Below, one piece after another: positions 20,889 to 34,600 of a stretch of 64,000 nucleotides of DNA. Every line of letters begins with the position of its first letter. The first letter of the stretch is position 1. The translations under genes and the position numbers were made by a program. Under the pieces are notes generated by a model that was not told where the DNA came from, ran no database searches, and worked only from the letters and a program-made list of their open reading frames with translations. Origin of the DNA: Oopsacas minuta (taxonomy: Eukaryota > Porifera > Hexactinellida > Lyssacinosida > Leucopsacidae); assembly GCA_024704765.1 (NCBI GenBank), contig JAKMXF010000353.1, positions 62,001-126,000 on the forward strand, read 5' to 3'.

Positions 20889-22103
20889 TTAACAGAAAAT
20901 GTGTAATCTAAATTTAGTATAAGAAGAAGTACAAATAATTTTGTTATCATTAGTGACTACAATACTCCAAGGTGTGATTCTCTTGTCCTCTTCCTGAGTA
21001 TCTCCCAGTGTGTGTAACAGAGATCCTTCCTGAGAGAATACTTTTATGTTTGCAGCATAACAGTCACCCATGATAATATTCTGTTTCTTATCGAAACAGA
21101 ATGAATAGCAACCTCTAACTTGTTCATTACCCTGTTTACCCCATGAAATAAATGATCGGAGCTTTTCACCAGTACTATTGAATACATGTAGACACGGATT
21201 GTCTGTAAAGCTCAGAACGTAAACCTTATTGTCAAGGAATTTTAGGGCAGATGGTTCCGTCATTGTGCTGTGTGTAATGTATTGTTTGTGTTTCAGTTGA
21301 GGTGTCATAACAACAACTCTGTTGTTATAAGTATCTGTAATAAATACATCCTTGTTAGGAGCAATGGTGATGCTATTAGGATAATCGAACTCTCTTTTAC
21401 CAGATCCTGTCTCTCCTACTTTAGTTATTAGATTGAAATTGGGTAATTTATACCGGAATATGCAATGTTGCCATGTGTCAGTGATATAAACATCCTCACC
21501 ACTTATTGCTATACCTGATGGTGCATGAACCTGTCCCTCACAGAATCTATTAATGAATTCTCCTCTGATAGAGAATACACAGATACTACCATAACCACCT
21601 GCTACGTAGATACGCTGAGATGTTTCATCATAAGCTATACCTCTAGCAATCAATCTCTCCCCTACTGATATTGAAGGCTGTAGGAGTGCGGGGTAGTTAG
21701 GAGTTGAAATGATTTCCCTCTCTACCAGTTGTCCTAACACAGAGATAGCTTCCTCCAGCTTTTGAGCGTTACAGTCAAACAGCACTTCTGTTTCCTTCAC
21801 CTTAACCTCCAGTTGCTTAATCTTTGTCTCGATGTCCTTCATTATGTTTTCTCTCGTGGAGTGTAGCAGGTTCTGCTTCATCCCTGCTTGGAGATTAGTT
21901 TTAGCGTTGGACAGCTCTTCTAGACTATTAATGCGAACTGTTTCTGCAGCTTGTCTGTCCTTCTGTTTCTGTCTGAACTCGTTGATGAGCTGTACTCGTC
22001 TATCGTTGAGACAAAGTACCAGACGGTCGAATGTGTTGTTAATACTTGCCTCTGTCGGGTCCATGACGAGAGGAGCTTCTAATTCTGGATATCTTGCAGC
22101 CAT
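20889..22103 (-). CDS. Coiled-coil/NHL-repeat protein, paralogue 2, intronless (404 aa)
   Basis: The start is placed at ATG 22103 (MAARYPELEAPLVMDPTEAS), because it aligns with MAERYPIAPQVVDPIETHIN of the paralogue at 3919; an in-frame ATG lies 33 bases upstream. A coiled-coil spans about residues 30-130 and six NHL-type blades follow (APSGIAISGEDVYITDTWQH, FDYPNSITIAPNKDVFITDT, KVYVLSFTDNPCLHVFNSTG). There is no RING or B-box. The two paralogues are well diverged from each other (roughly a third identical by eye), so the duplication is old. The blade with DNPCLHVFNSTGEKL is the best conserved between them. Function is unknown beyond that of a propeller scaffold. Confidence 0.85.
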   Translation of the reverse strand: MAARYPELEAPLVMDPTEASINNTFDRLVLCLNDRRVQLINEFRQKQKDRQAAETVRINSLEELSNAKTNLQAGMKQNLLHSTRENIMKDIETKIKQLEVKVKETEVLFDCNAQKLEEAISVLGQLVEREIISTPNYPALLQPSISVGERLIARGIAYDETSQRIYVAGGYGSICVFSIRGEFINRFCEGQVHAPSGIAISGEDVYITDTWQHCIFRYKLPNFNLITKVGETGSGKREFDYPNSITIAPNKDVFITDTYNNRVVVMTPQLKHKQYITHSTMTEPSALKFLDNKVYVLSFTDNPCLHVFNSTGEKLRSFISWGKQGNEQVRGCYSFCFDKKQNIIMGDCYAANIKVFSQEGSLLHTLGDTQEEDKRITPWSIVVTNDNKIICTSSYTKFRLHIFC

Positions 22104-22556
22104 TTGTGTAGAATTGGTTGAGTAGATAAATCGCATTACTTATAGAAGAGATAGTAACCCGTACAGCTGGTAGAGTCTCGTGTGTAATAGATACAGATTA
22201 ATTGTATTTGTGTCTGTAAGCAGATTTATGAAGTTCTCTCACGGGATTGAAAGTTATTACTTGTATTCTGTAATAGTTTATTCGTTCAGACAGATTATTA
22301 TAACCTTTTAACCTCATGCTATTAATCTTCTAAGAAATTAATAATTCTTACAACATCTGTGTACTCAGAGGGTATCACCTTTACTTCGAAATATTCTTCA
22401 ATTAGTTAAGAATTTTGTATTAATAATTGGAGTTATTGCAACTTATCAAACTTCTTTTACGAATTCGGAGATTGAAATATCCGAAAATTTGTAAAAGTTG
22501 ATAAGTTTGTTTACACATAAAAACCATCAATAACAACAAAATGACAGAAGAAGTAC

Positions 22557-22589
<33 letters not shown>

Positions 22590-22694
22590 CTAAACGAATA
22601 AAAATATAGATATACAGAATGAAGGGAGATTATCTAAGAATTATCAGAACTAAAGATTAGGTCTCTACTAATGCTATATACTATATGGAATATA
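22104..22694. other. Spacer between NHL gene 2 and the 3' end of talin, with (AAT)n
   Basis: AT-rich sequence with an (ATA)n run of about ten units at 22557-22588. A nearby pair, TTGCAACTTATCAAACTTCT (22437) and AAAAGTTGATAAGTTTG (22495), forms a loose inverted repeat. No gene is seen. Confidence 0.45.
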
Positions 22695-25600
22695 TTAGTA
22701 TTGAGGGTTTATGTCTCTACGGTAATGTTTTATATTCTGGAGAGCGCTCCTAGCGGCCTCCAACTCGCGTTCTTTTTTCGCGATTTCTGACATCATCTCG
22801 AGTTCCTTTTTGAACGCGTCACGATCGCCACTCGGGTTGTTCGGGTCCCCAATTGTCTCCATCGTCACTTTCGCCTCTAGGGCCGCGTCGACAAGCGTAT
22901 CGGTTGCTTTTTTAACTTCTAATCCTGCGCGTCGTAGCCGTAAATTCTTCTCGGAGTTCGGATCGGCTTTCACTCGACAGGCCATCAATAACTGTGCTGT
23001 ATGTTTCGCAATTGCCTTGGCAGAAGCTACTAGCCTATCTTGACTTTCTGGCACTGTACTTGTAACACACGCATTGGCTGCTTCACAAAGCTCCGAGGTC
23101 GAACGAGCGACCTGTTTGGCAGCACCCACGAGGCCCTCTGACCAAATACTATTCTCATCTACTACACCCGATTTCATCCGTCCTTGTTTAACTAACTCAT
23201 GCTGTGCGTCCGTGGCTGCTTGCACGAGCGCACGTGTAGCACGAGCTATCGCCTTCGCAGCGTGTAAGATCGCCTCCTCAAACTTCATCTCGCCACTCAA
23301 CTCTGGGAGATCACGAGAAATTGGTCGAGCTTCTGCCAATTTTTTAGCTGCCATATCAATAGCAGCAGCAGCTAACAGCAGCTCTCTCTCCGCCATAACA
23401 GCTGGATTGTCTGGGTGCGCGTATCCAAGATGTTCCTTGATGGCCTCTGCTACCTACACGGGGTGTTAATCAATTCCCTAGTTACTAGATAGGCATAAGG
23501 AATGCATACCTGTACTATTTCGGCAATACTATGCGCTACGTCATGTGATAAATTCCTCAATTGGGCCTGACTATCTTTCCTTCCAGTCCCACTCTTTACA
23601 AACTCTAGAAGAGCTGTATAATGAATTGCAGCCTCTCTGCCACTAGTTTGACACCTTGCCCTCAGTTCTGGGTTATCAACACCATGAGCTACTGATTTTA
23701 CAATTGGTAATAAGCTTGTAACTGCATTCCTTCCGTCATTAGCTGCTGCTGTCAATTCTTCTTGCTTCTGAGATCCTTGAAATATATGTGAGTTCATCTT
23801 ATGTTTTTGTTTGTTTGTTTGTTTGTTTACTTGTTTTTTTGATTGTTTGGTTGATTGTGTGTTTGTTTACTTGCTTGTTTGTTTGTATGCATGTATATTT
23901 GTTTGTATGTTTGTTAGTTTATTTGTTTTCCTGTTAATCATTTTGTTTGTTTACATGTTTACTAACCTGGTAATACAGCTCTAGCAGTTCTAGCAGTAGC
24001 CTTAGTAAGCTCTTTAGAACAATTCAACATTTCCTCAGGTGATCCTCTCTTAGTTGGCTGTGCTTTGGATTCATATTCCCCTAGAGATTGGGCAATAGCC
24101 TCAATAGCTGTCTCTAATGCTCTCTGACTTCGTCCTGCTTCGTCTTCTACGCTAGTTATAGTCTTCATTAGTGAGGTTACACTAGTTACCATACTCTTAG
24201 CTGCATCCTAATACAGATAAAGTATAACAGAATGGGTAGAGGGTCTTTTAAGAGAAATTGTGAGTTACATTTCCGACGCTCAATCAATGATAAATCATAC
24301 AAAACAATCTGAAAGTGGGGGCAACTACATCGTAAGGTTCCTTCAGCAACTTCCGGTTGCCTGTGTGCCCCAAATTATCCAGCTGATGGCAAAAGGTGTC
24401 AGGTGGATATTAGAACACAAATTGGTATTTATCCAAGAACAAATTCGAATACATTAAATTTACCTTTAACTTCAACATCTGTGCATCTGTCCTACTCTTC
24501 CCGCTAGCATTTTTCGTAGCCTCTAGTAAAGTTCCCATAGCTATAGCTACATCCTTAACCGCGTTCAGTAGAAGGATCTGGGCTTCTGGATCGTCTTCTG
24601 TCAAAGCCGAAGCGGCTAGCTTGGAATAGTCCGCGAGTTGTTGGACGTGTGTCTCACATTTGAGGGCAGTTTTTGATAGCTCATCCTAGAGAGTTATGGG
24701 AAAATGTATGAAATTCTCACCTAAATTCATACCCAGTAGACAACGCTTAATAGAGCGACCGGTTAATCGGGTCACTTGTCCAGAAATCGGATCAAATTGG
24801 CCTGGTCCCAATGTGACCATAGTCAGCAGAGTCTACTGTGCTACAAAATGTCGATTGAACTGAAGTCATATTTGTTGCGAAAAGTTATGCTAGAATTACG
24901 TAATTAGGATAATAACAGTCAAATATTTTCAAAGAAAATAAAATAACATTAAGTAACTATCAAAACAACAATAACAACAAATTTTACGAAACCCCAAGAA
25001 AAATATTATCTGTTTATCCTTTCCAGAACTGAAACTATGGACTTCACATATTATCGGGGTTTCGTATACAAATAATAGGTGTGAAAATGTGTAAACAAAA
25101 GTGTGAACTATGCAACAAACCTGTGTAGCCTGTACAGATGAAACGAGTCGCTTCGTTTCTTCCACCAACTTCTGACAACTCCCTAAAAGTCCTTCTTTAT
25201 GCTTACCGAAAGACTCTTTGCTTTCGGGATTCAGTGTCTTCGCATTAGCGAACATAACAGTAGTCTCAAGATCTCCAACTACTCCTTGGATTACTGATAT
25301 AGCATTGATACAGGCCTGTGTTCCTTTGGAGCCTGCTTGGAGTGCTGTCATTACCAAGTTTACCTGGAGATATGTTGGTGTGTATTATTTCATACTTTGT
25401 ATAACGACACACCAGTGCGTGTTAGAAGGTCAAGTTGTTTGTTAGTTTGTTTATTAGTTGTTTACTAACCTTCTCAATAACTCCCCTCACACTATTAGTA
25501 TGAGATTTCCTAGCTTGAGGGTCGTTAGGCAGATTAGAATAGATACTGGCGTGCTTAACAAAGTCTATACATTCACTACCCAGCTTAGCTACTGATCGTT

Positions 25601-28600
25601 TAATGCGTAGAGATACTTCTTCTGTTTCTGCTAGCTTGACTGCTTTGCGAGCATTGTTAGACATGTTCGTGTACGTCTCTGATAATTGGGTTACAATCTT
25701 GATCATCTCACCCTGATCCCCACCTGTCTTCCCTACAATAGAATACATATGGTATGTGAAAATGGTTCAGAACGTGTAACTAACACAAACGGCGTGCTAA
25801 TGCTACACAGTTTCTGCCAAATCCCCAGTTTGTGAAGGTTAAACTGGACAATAAAATATATTTTCTCAAAATATATGAAAAAGTGTTAAAGCAAAGTTTG
25901 GACATTACCTAAACTCTCTTGTGCCAGCTTAGCAACCACTTTGGCACCTTGGAATATACCATCTTGACACTTAATATAATCTTCATCCTCCAATTCTCCT
26001 GGTATAGCCTCGTCCAATTTTTCTACTGCTTTGAACATGTTTTCAGAAGCGTTGTAATATGGATCAGATGGTCTTTGTATTGTGAGTGTTAATTCGGTTA
26101 TAGCTTGTGACATCGAGTCAGCTGACTGATCTAGCTCCGCGCATGTGTCTTTGGCTGATTTGTTACCCCCAGATTCTTTGGCAGCCATTACTAGTTGCAG
26201 TGCGGCCTCTGTTAGAGTTTTTGATTGTTCAAGGATCGATTGTTGGTCTGTTGATGAACTGACACGCGATGCCATACCGATTGAAAAGTTCGCGAAACTT
26301 GTAAAATGACTTGTCTAAAAGGTGTGACAATTATGAATATATGGACAGGAGCGGTTCAAGGATCAGGCAGACCCGTGGAACCCAAATGTGACACCTTTAT
26401 AGCACGATAGATTCCACTTAATTGCCACAAAACGATCCGAAAAGTGTCCCCGGTCCACTAAAAATGGTTCAATAACCAACTTACAAGATTTGTAACTGAG
26501 TGTCCAAGGTTCTCGGCTTCTCCTTTAGCAGCTACTGTGACAGGGAGAATTAGCTCAGAGATCTGTTCGATAGTGTTCAACAGCTGATCTCTGAATCCAG
26601 CGAGAGAATGCTCCTGTCTAGGAGGCAGGTTTTGCTGCATACCCTCCAATGTGGCTCGATCTATGTCCCCAATGGTTCTATTCAAAATCCCTAAATGGTA
26701 AAGAGAGATTTATGAAATGTGTTTGTTAAAACCCTCCAATCTGATTGGTTTAACTTTAAAAATACTACAAGTATTTCCTGTCAATAGGCGCAATAGATTT
26801 CTCAGGACATCGAATAACCCGATTAGAATCTTAATTCTCCAAGAATGGTCGAATAGTTTTGGTGCATACCTGAAGCTTTTTGACATTCCTTTTGACCAGG
26901 TGAGTTGTTACGAATAGCATTAACAAGATTCCTAATAGAATCTGTCAGAGATTTAGAATGTTGAGCTAATAACTGCCACAAATTCTGATCATCTGGATGT
27001 AACACCAATGTTTTAGAGGTTCCAATTAAGCTTGTGGAATTAGAAACCATATTCCGACCTGACAAGAGAATTGGTACCATGGCGTCATGAGCCTAATTAG
27101 AGGAGTAAACATAAATATTTTCGTAAGACACCAGGGGTGGTCACATGGGAACCACGACCACCCTTTCGACAGTGAGTAACGAGTGAAGACCCCTCATGAT
27201 TAATTCGTGTTCGCTTTCAGAGCCATTTGACAGATTCAGGACTATATATCCATATTTGCGAAGAATAACTCCCACTGGGGAAATATTCGAGTGAATACGG
27301 TACAAACCTGTGGACTGATTCTTGCAGGGACACTAGCAAACTCCACTGAAGATGCAAAGGTAGTAAGAGCCTCTACAGCCTCAAGAAGAGGCTTAGTACT
27401 CTCGGAACATGCTTCTCTTTTTTCTGGAGTTAAGTTAGAGCTTAACTCTTTGATCTTCTTAACAAGATTACCAGTTGAGTTAGCGACCTATATGCACAGT
27501 ATAAATGTACGAACAGGCGGAATAGTTTTTGCGTCAAATCGCACGAGAAAATGTATAGATAAATATATAAGATGTAATTACAGTTAGCTCCCGTTATATC
27601 GAAGCTTAAGGCGCTGCGATAATTATTACTTACATCTTTAGCACTATTCATAAAGTGTTTCTTTGCAACAGGATTGATAGTTTTACTTGAAGCACTCTTA
27701 CAAACTGTACACAGATGACTTGTGTGTTTAGCTATAGTAGTGGCACTAGCAAGGACCTGTTGCTGGCTACAGGCCGGGTTAAGAAGCGTCTGACACGCGA
27801 GGGAGATTGAGTGCTGTGCCCTGGCGAACTGTCCTTGGTCCACGAGCCCTGGGATTGCAAGATCGGATCGCGGATCGGATACACCGACGAGATAAGCCGC
27901 GTGTCCGGAGAATTCAGTTATAGTTATCACGCTAGAGGATAAGTTCCTAATGCTCTCACAGAATTTATCATGATTCCCTTCTCTAGTACTTGTTGATATA
28001 CCAGTAACGGATTCGTTTAGAATATTACTCTTGTCTATTACTGTCTCAAGACAATCGAAAAAGCTGGCCTCATTAACAGGTTCCTAATGAATACATACAT
28101 TAAGAAATATCTCAAAATACAGCATATGCTGACATTATTAGGGTAAATACAGTTAGTGGTGATGCGAGGGGGGAAATTCCTGAGACCGCTCCTGAAAACA
28201 GAGAGGACATTACAATGCAAATACAAATCCATACACCCTACCAGAACCAATTGAATGTACATATGCTTAATTGCCAAAAACCTACGATCTTATTATCCTA
28301 AAATGAAAGGCGTGAAAATATACACATGAGAAAAATTTTAAATGTCAGGTGTACACTAGAGGTCAATACGTGTGCACATGCCAAATTTAGTGTCTTAATC
28401 TCTAAAGGTGGGAACAGAAGATAGTACTATACTCAGAACAGTAAACATTGTCCTAGCCTGAGTATTTGACACCTTTCAATATCCCCAGGGGAGTGTTCAG
28501 AGGTCAAATCCATCCCAGGAAGGAAAGTACCTGTACCATAAACCCCTGTAATTCCTACCCCTTCCTCTTGGAAGGTGTTATGTGACAATTACAAGGTGTT

Positions 28601-31600
28601 ACCGACACCAATACACACCTTAGGATCATCCAATACTGATGCAACCATCTGTATATTCCTCAGAGCAGTATCACACTCCTTCTGACCAGGAGCAGAGCTT
28701 GTACAAACATTAATAAGAGTATTTATACTGTCTGTCACCAGTCTAGCTGCTGCTGCTAGCATGTGTTTAGCATTGGGTGCGTTAGGATCTGCTGCTAAAG
28801 CTTTAGCGGCTAGCAATAGTTTTGTACTAAAATAGAAATATCAAGAATAATTACAGTCGACATAAGCGGGTATTTCGGTAGAACAGGAGTTGACTGAACC
28901 TTGATATAGATATTGTCTTGAGATAGCCTAACATCTCTTGTTGACTCTCTGCATCAGAACTACAGCTAGCTAGCTGTAATCCTGCTATCAGTAGCTCTTC
29001 ATACCTCTTGCTTATTAGAGTAGCAGATGCTGCTAGTTCCTCTGATGAACCTAAATGAAGTACACAAACAATTAGAGTTTGTAAACAACAAACAACAATA
29101 ATATTTAGGGAGGTAGTGGACATTTTCACCCCATCTCCCTCAAGGAGAGGAGATAATTCGACAATGTTCTTACCTTTAGATCCAACGAGCTGGGAAGCAG
29201 CTGCATTCAAATTAGCAGCAGCTTGGCTCAGATTATTCTGTAGAGCCTGGTAAGACTGATCGGGCTTCTGTCCGAATATCGAACTTTTAGGATCGATCTG
29301 CTGACTGGCCCTAGCGATGTCCTTGAGGGCTTGGTCCACGTGTTTGGGGCCTGGTAGACAGGAGACAACTTGGTTGAGGGATTGTGACACACCGCGAGCT
29401 GCTTGTGCTAGTCGAGTTTGTTTATTCGGCAAGTTTGGATTGTCTACTGCTGCTTTAGCCTCAGCTAAAAGTAAGTTAACAATATAACAAATGTGTGTGT
29501 GTACGTACAGTCAACTCCTGTTATATCTAAGCTCAAGAGACCGTGATAATCAGTTTGATAAAACAGATTAAATATATGCTACTTCGACGGTTTGTGACCA
29601 TATTTGTACAATTTCACGCTTCGATAACAGCTGGCATTTGAATATATCCGTGTTAGATGTGACGGGGAGTTGACAATATAATACAAGTTCGTTTCCCATC
29701 TGCCTAGTGTAACACTATTCGACGTTCCGAAACTCACCGATGAGTAAAACGCTTTGGTCCATAACCTTCTTCGCAGCTGACAGAAGTTCATCTTGGTGTT
29801 GTTTGTCCTGATCTCCGGCGGCCACCCCCCTGACAGAGGAGGCAAGCACCCTCAGAGCATTAGCCGTATCTCTAGCTGCTATTCCTGTATATGATTCGTT
29901 GCCCTGATTTGCTGCAGTTAAGAGTTGGGCCATGCTAGCACCAACTGTTTTAGATGTGGATCCTAGTTCCTCAGCACATTCCTTTGCTGATTCCCCTGGC
30001 AACGGGAGGAGTTTGCCAGCTGCTGCAATTTTCTGTGCTTCAACTAGATCCTAATAAATAAACAAGTAAACAAGTAAACAAATAAATACACAAATGAATA
30101 AATGAACAAATGAATGAACAGTCGAAATAAACCATTCTAGAAATTTTGGAATAAAATACACAAGAAGTTTGAAAATATGATTAATACAATAACAACACTA
30201 ATGAAAATCGCACAAATGTGTGAAACCCCAGGTGCATAACTACACTCCATAGTGCACCCATAGTCCAAGAAAATTGGACCCATATATCATACGATACACA
30301 ACAAAATCACTCACCTTTCCCAATCCTCTGATAACATCCAGTGCAGAATCTATTTCAAGAGAACCACAAACCTCAGCAGCTCTCCCTACAGCCGTCCTCA
30401 GCTCGTGTATAGCAGAAGCCGTGGCTTTTGCGAAGTTACCCAGCTGCATAGCGGCTGCTTGATCCCCGATAGTAGGGACAGCTGCTTTGGAGGTGGATAT
30501 CATCTTACCAGCTGGTTGTAACATAGATTGACTAGCATTTATTAGACCTGTTGATTGTAAATAGGAAGGTTATATGTTTGTTTGTTTGTTTGTTTGTTTG
30601 TCACTCACCAAGTTGAGCAGAGGGACTATCAGGATTAGACATAGTAGTCTTAACAGCCTGCACTAATCTTGCAATATTATCAGCTACAACTTTACAATTA
30701 GCAATCAGCTGTTGCTGACTAGCTGAATTCCTATTGGTTGCTTCAGCTCCCTGGGCAGCTGCTATACATTGTGTACATACAGCAGCTGTTTGTTTAGCTG
30801 CTACTTCTAGTTTACGAATAACCTTCCTTTTGATTGCCTAAAGGTGTGAATATAGTCATATATTATTGACTCCATATCTACGAAATCTTTAGCAACATTT
30901 TGAATTGTTTCCCAAAGGTGTGATATATGATTAATCATATGATGAACAATTATACCTGTGAGGCTACTGAAGTAGTGATACTCCTCAGATCCTCAGCAGC
31001 CTTCTTCAAAGCTTCTTGAGCATTGGGGTCCTTCAGGTTCCGAGCGGACTCACTCCCAGCGGATACCATTTTAGCAGTAGCTGCTGCCAGCTGTTTTGCT
31101 GCGTCTAGAAGTCTTTGACTAGCTGATGCATCGCTCTGTTTAGACGCATCCGTCTACATGGAAATAATAATACAAACATGGAAGGTGTGGTAATATGAGT
31201 AATTTATAGATACTCGTGTGCTGACAATTCTTAGTATTTTCACCAGAGGAAACCTGTAGAGCTATAACACACCTGCAGAGCTTTAATGAGTTCGCTAGTA
31301 GCTTGAGCTAGTCCTTGTGCTTGTTTAACCATTTGTCCAGCGTTAGGAACGGAAGAGAAGAAGTTATCATGTGCTGCTAGTATCGCCTCACAGACCTCAT
31401 CATATTGTCCACCCCCTTGTCCCATACCATGACTGATATAGTCTATCAGCTCTTTGAGAGCGGTGCTAACATTGCCAGCGGATTTTCCTAGAGACCCGAG
31501 GGCTGCTTCATCTTGAGTACACCCCTTCTGAGCTAATTCTACTAGCTTATCTACACAATAGGCTACTGCCTTGCAGGCTTCTATTAGTTGTTCCTAGGTG

Positions 31601-34600
31601 ATTGTATATGCATATAAATTGTTGGTTGTTTACTTGTTTGTGTACGTACAACTAACCTGACATAGAGGACTATCAATACAAGGTACCAACACCTTAGTAC
31701 AAGTAACCAGCTGTTGTGTAGCACTAGCAGTATCTTTAGCTCCCTGAACTACATCAGCTGTTAGACTGGGATCATCACACTTAGTAGCCACGTTCTTTGC
31801 CTGCCCAATCAATTCTGTAGTTGCTGTCCCCACATGTTTAGCAAGGGCTATTATCCGTTCTTGTGTATTGGGGTCCACTTCACTCTCTCCTACGTGTTTA
31901 AGGAGATTGCCCCCTCGGTTCCCGACATCACCTGCGGTGTCTAGAAGAGGTTTGTGGTGTCCTGTGAAAGGAGGACGTGCCTAAGAAGGTGTGATGATGT
32001 TATTAATTCCATCAGTTTGTATATTTTGATAAATTAAGTAGAATTCAGAAATATCTGGAACGACTCAAAAACTGAAATTTTGAGGAATAAAAAAATTGAC
32101 CAGGAACAGAACCGTCAAATAAAACGTAACACCCTCGGTGGGGTTCGAACCGGGGCATCACCTGTTGGAGGAATTTCCCAGTAGCACTAGATAAATCCTG
32201 TGCAGCCTTCAGTAGGTTAGAGCCATCTTGTCCCTCATAGGCCAAGAGGGCTGCTATCATCCTCCCGCTCTTACTGAGCTCTGTAAGATTGCTTGTTATT
32301 GTAGTAACAGCTGATCCAACAGCTGTGTAGTCTACCTCTGATACCTCACGTGTCATTGTAAGTACAGATGATGTAGCAGCTAGAAAGTAATTGAATTAAA
32401 TTCCCAACAACCTCCATAAAGATCACAATTCGGACCATGGATCATGGAAAGGGAAGTGAACTCCACATTTTTAGGTAACACAGTATTGATGATTACCTAG
32501 CATTGCTGCTAACTGTGAATTCACATTCTGTTTAGAAACATCCATAGTGTTCTGCTTCCAAATAATAGAAGCGGAATCTCTTCCCAAAGCTGGAAGTTCA
32601 CTGGCTGTGTTCAGACTAGCGTTAACCTGAAAAGTATAAATAGAAGTTAAGTAGGCTCAGCAAAGAACCAACCAAACAAACAAACCTGGACCAGTTTGTC
32701 CATAGCTTTATCAATATTAGCAATGAGGGCCTGTTGTGCTTGAGTGAGAGCTCCTGGATCAGCACCCCAGGGGGCCATATGTCCATAACCTGGGACCCTA
32801 CTCGTCTGAAGGTGTTGGGGACCATCCATATGACCCCGAGAAGGGTCCCCTCCTGTCCTAGAGAATCCAGCAACTCCATCTCCTGCCAGGTTCCTCTGAT
32901 CTACGTGTTGCCTCGACTAGGTGTGAAATTATGTATAATATTTAGAAATATCAAATAGTCGTGAAGTCACATTGTCTTGTGGATTATTAATGCGGGTTCC
33001 ACTGTATAATCCATGGTCCGGTGAGGCGATAAGGAGAGGGTAACTAACCTGATCAACTAACTGCATCTGTGTAGCCAGCCTTGGAGCAATATTATCCTCA
33101 ATCATTGTAACTTCATCATCTACGTCATGTATAAACTTCTCTGAAGCTTTCTTCTTTTTAAGAATGATATCAATATACCCGGCGATCAGCTGGGAAATCG
33201 TCTCTCCCTCTGAGGTCTGTACGGAGTAAAATGAATCATGATATTCCCCAAAATCTAGTGTGAATGAGTTCGGAGATGCCGCCCATCTTTTTACAGTAGT
33301 CAGAGGCCAAGTTGTCATTACATCTTTAGTTATCTCGTCAACTCGCATTATGCTATCTCTTGTTATTCCTATAGAGGAGAATGTTTGTTTGTTTGTTTGT
33401 TTGTTATTAGATTATGTAAATTTTCGCTAGCTTGTTTACCAGTTTGTTACAGTGCCACTTACCCAACAATCTCGGTACTAATCTATTCCTAGCCTTCATC
33501 TTCTCTTTAACAAGAAAGAATGTGACACCATAAGTTTTAAGCGCCCTACACAGCTGTATGAATCTAAATTTAGCATCCATTTCCTTTAGTCCGTAATAGT
33601 GCTTCCATTCCTGAGCTATTAGTCTCTCTATTGTCCTTGCTTTAGCGTATTCTTTGGGGAGTATGAAGGGGAGGTTACGGATTAAGTAAGCTGGTTTGTG
33701 CTTCTCTTCGTCATAGTCACCACTCATAATCTAGATAACATAATATAGAGTAAATCAGCTGTTCCCACCACCTGGTACACCCGGTTTCATCTCGATACAA
33801 GCGGAGTAAAAGCAGGGACAGTGGAACCTCGTTAATATGAACACCAACGGACCTTCGCTCAGAGTTCGTATTAACAGGCATAGCGAACTTTCTGTGTTAA
33901 ATACATTAACGAGAGACACAGTATACACTTAGCTCTGATTTATATAAAAAAATTCCAATTACCTGCAGTTGTAGCGCAGCAAATTTGACTGCTTCATCCT
34001 TAGTACACGGATGTGTTCCTTCTACAATATCCTTCTGACTCTGTACATATAGCAAGCCTAGCTGAACTGGGTCATTTCCATCAACATTTTTGTCAGTGAA
34101 ATAATATCGTTTCCTCAAAACTACAACTTCCTTCTCATCGACTCCCTGGTCTCTTAAACTCTTGTCAGAGCTCAGCCATTTGAGTTCATCGTCTGTGTGT
34201 AGTTTCTGTTTCATTTGTGCCATTTTCTTAGCGTTTCTCATTGAAGGACGTTCTTTCGTGAATTTACCTTCTTCATCCTAAAATTATAATTTTTCTGTAA
34301 AAGTTTGAGAGAAAATATACATAAACAAGTGTTTCTATCTATTTATGATCTCAGCGGGGTTCACATAATCTCACCATTTGTGAGAGGGCTACGAGGTTGG
34401 GGGCCGGGGAAAATTGTTGGGGTGAGATTCTGGAATTTAAGGAAAGAATTGACGAATATATGAGCGATGGGAACTAAACTATTATACAATAAGCTGAATA
34501 AAATAATAAACAACAAACAAACAAGTAAATAAACAAACTTACCTTGACAATAAATGAGAACTCCTCAGGATTATTCAATCCATATCTGGCGCATACTGTC

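Noticed and set aside
32126-32162. tRNA-like T-arm (GGTGGGGTTCGAACC)
   Set aside because: Only the B-box-like half is present. No acceptor stem, D-arm or anticodon loop can be folded around it. It lies at a talin splice donor.
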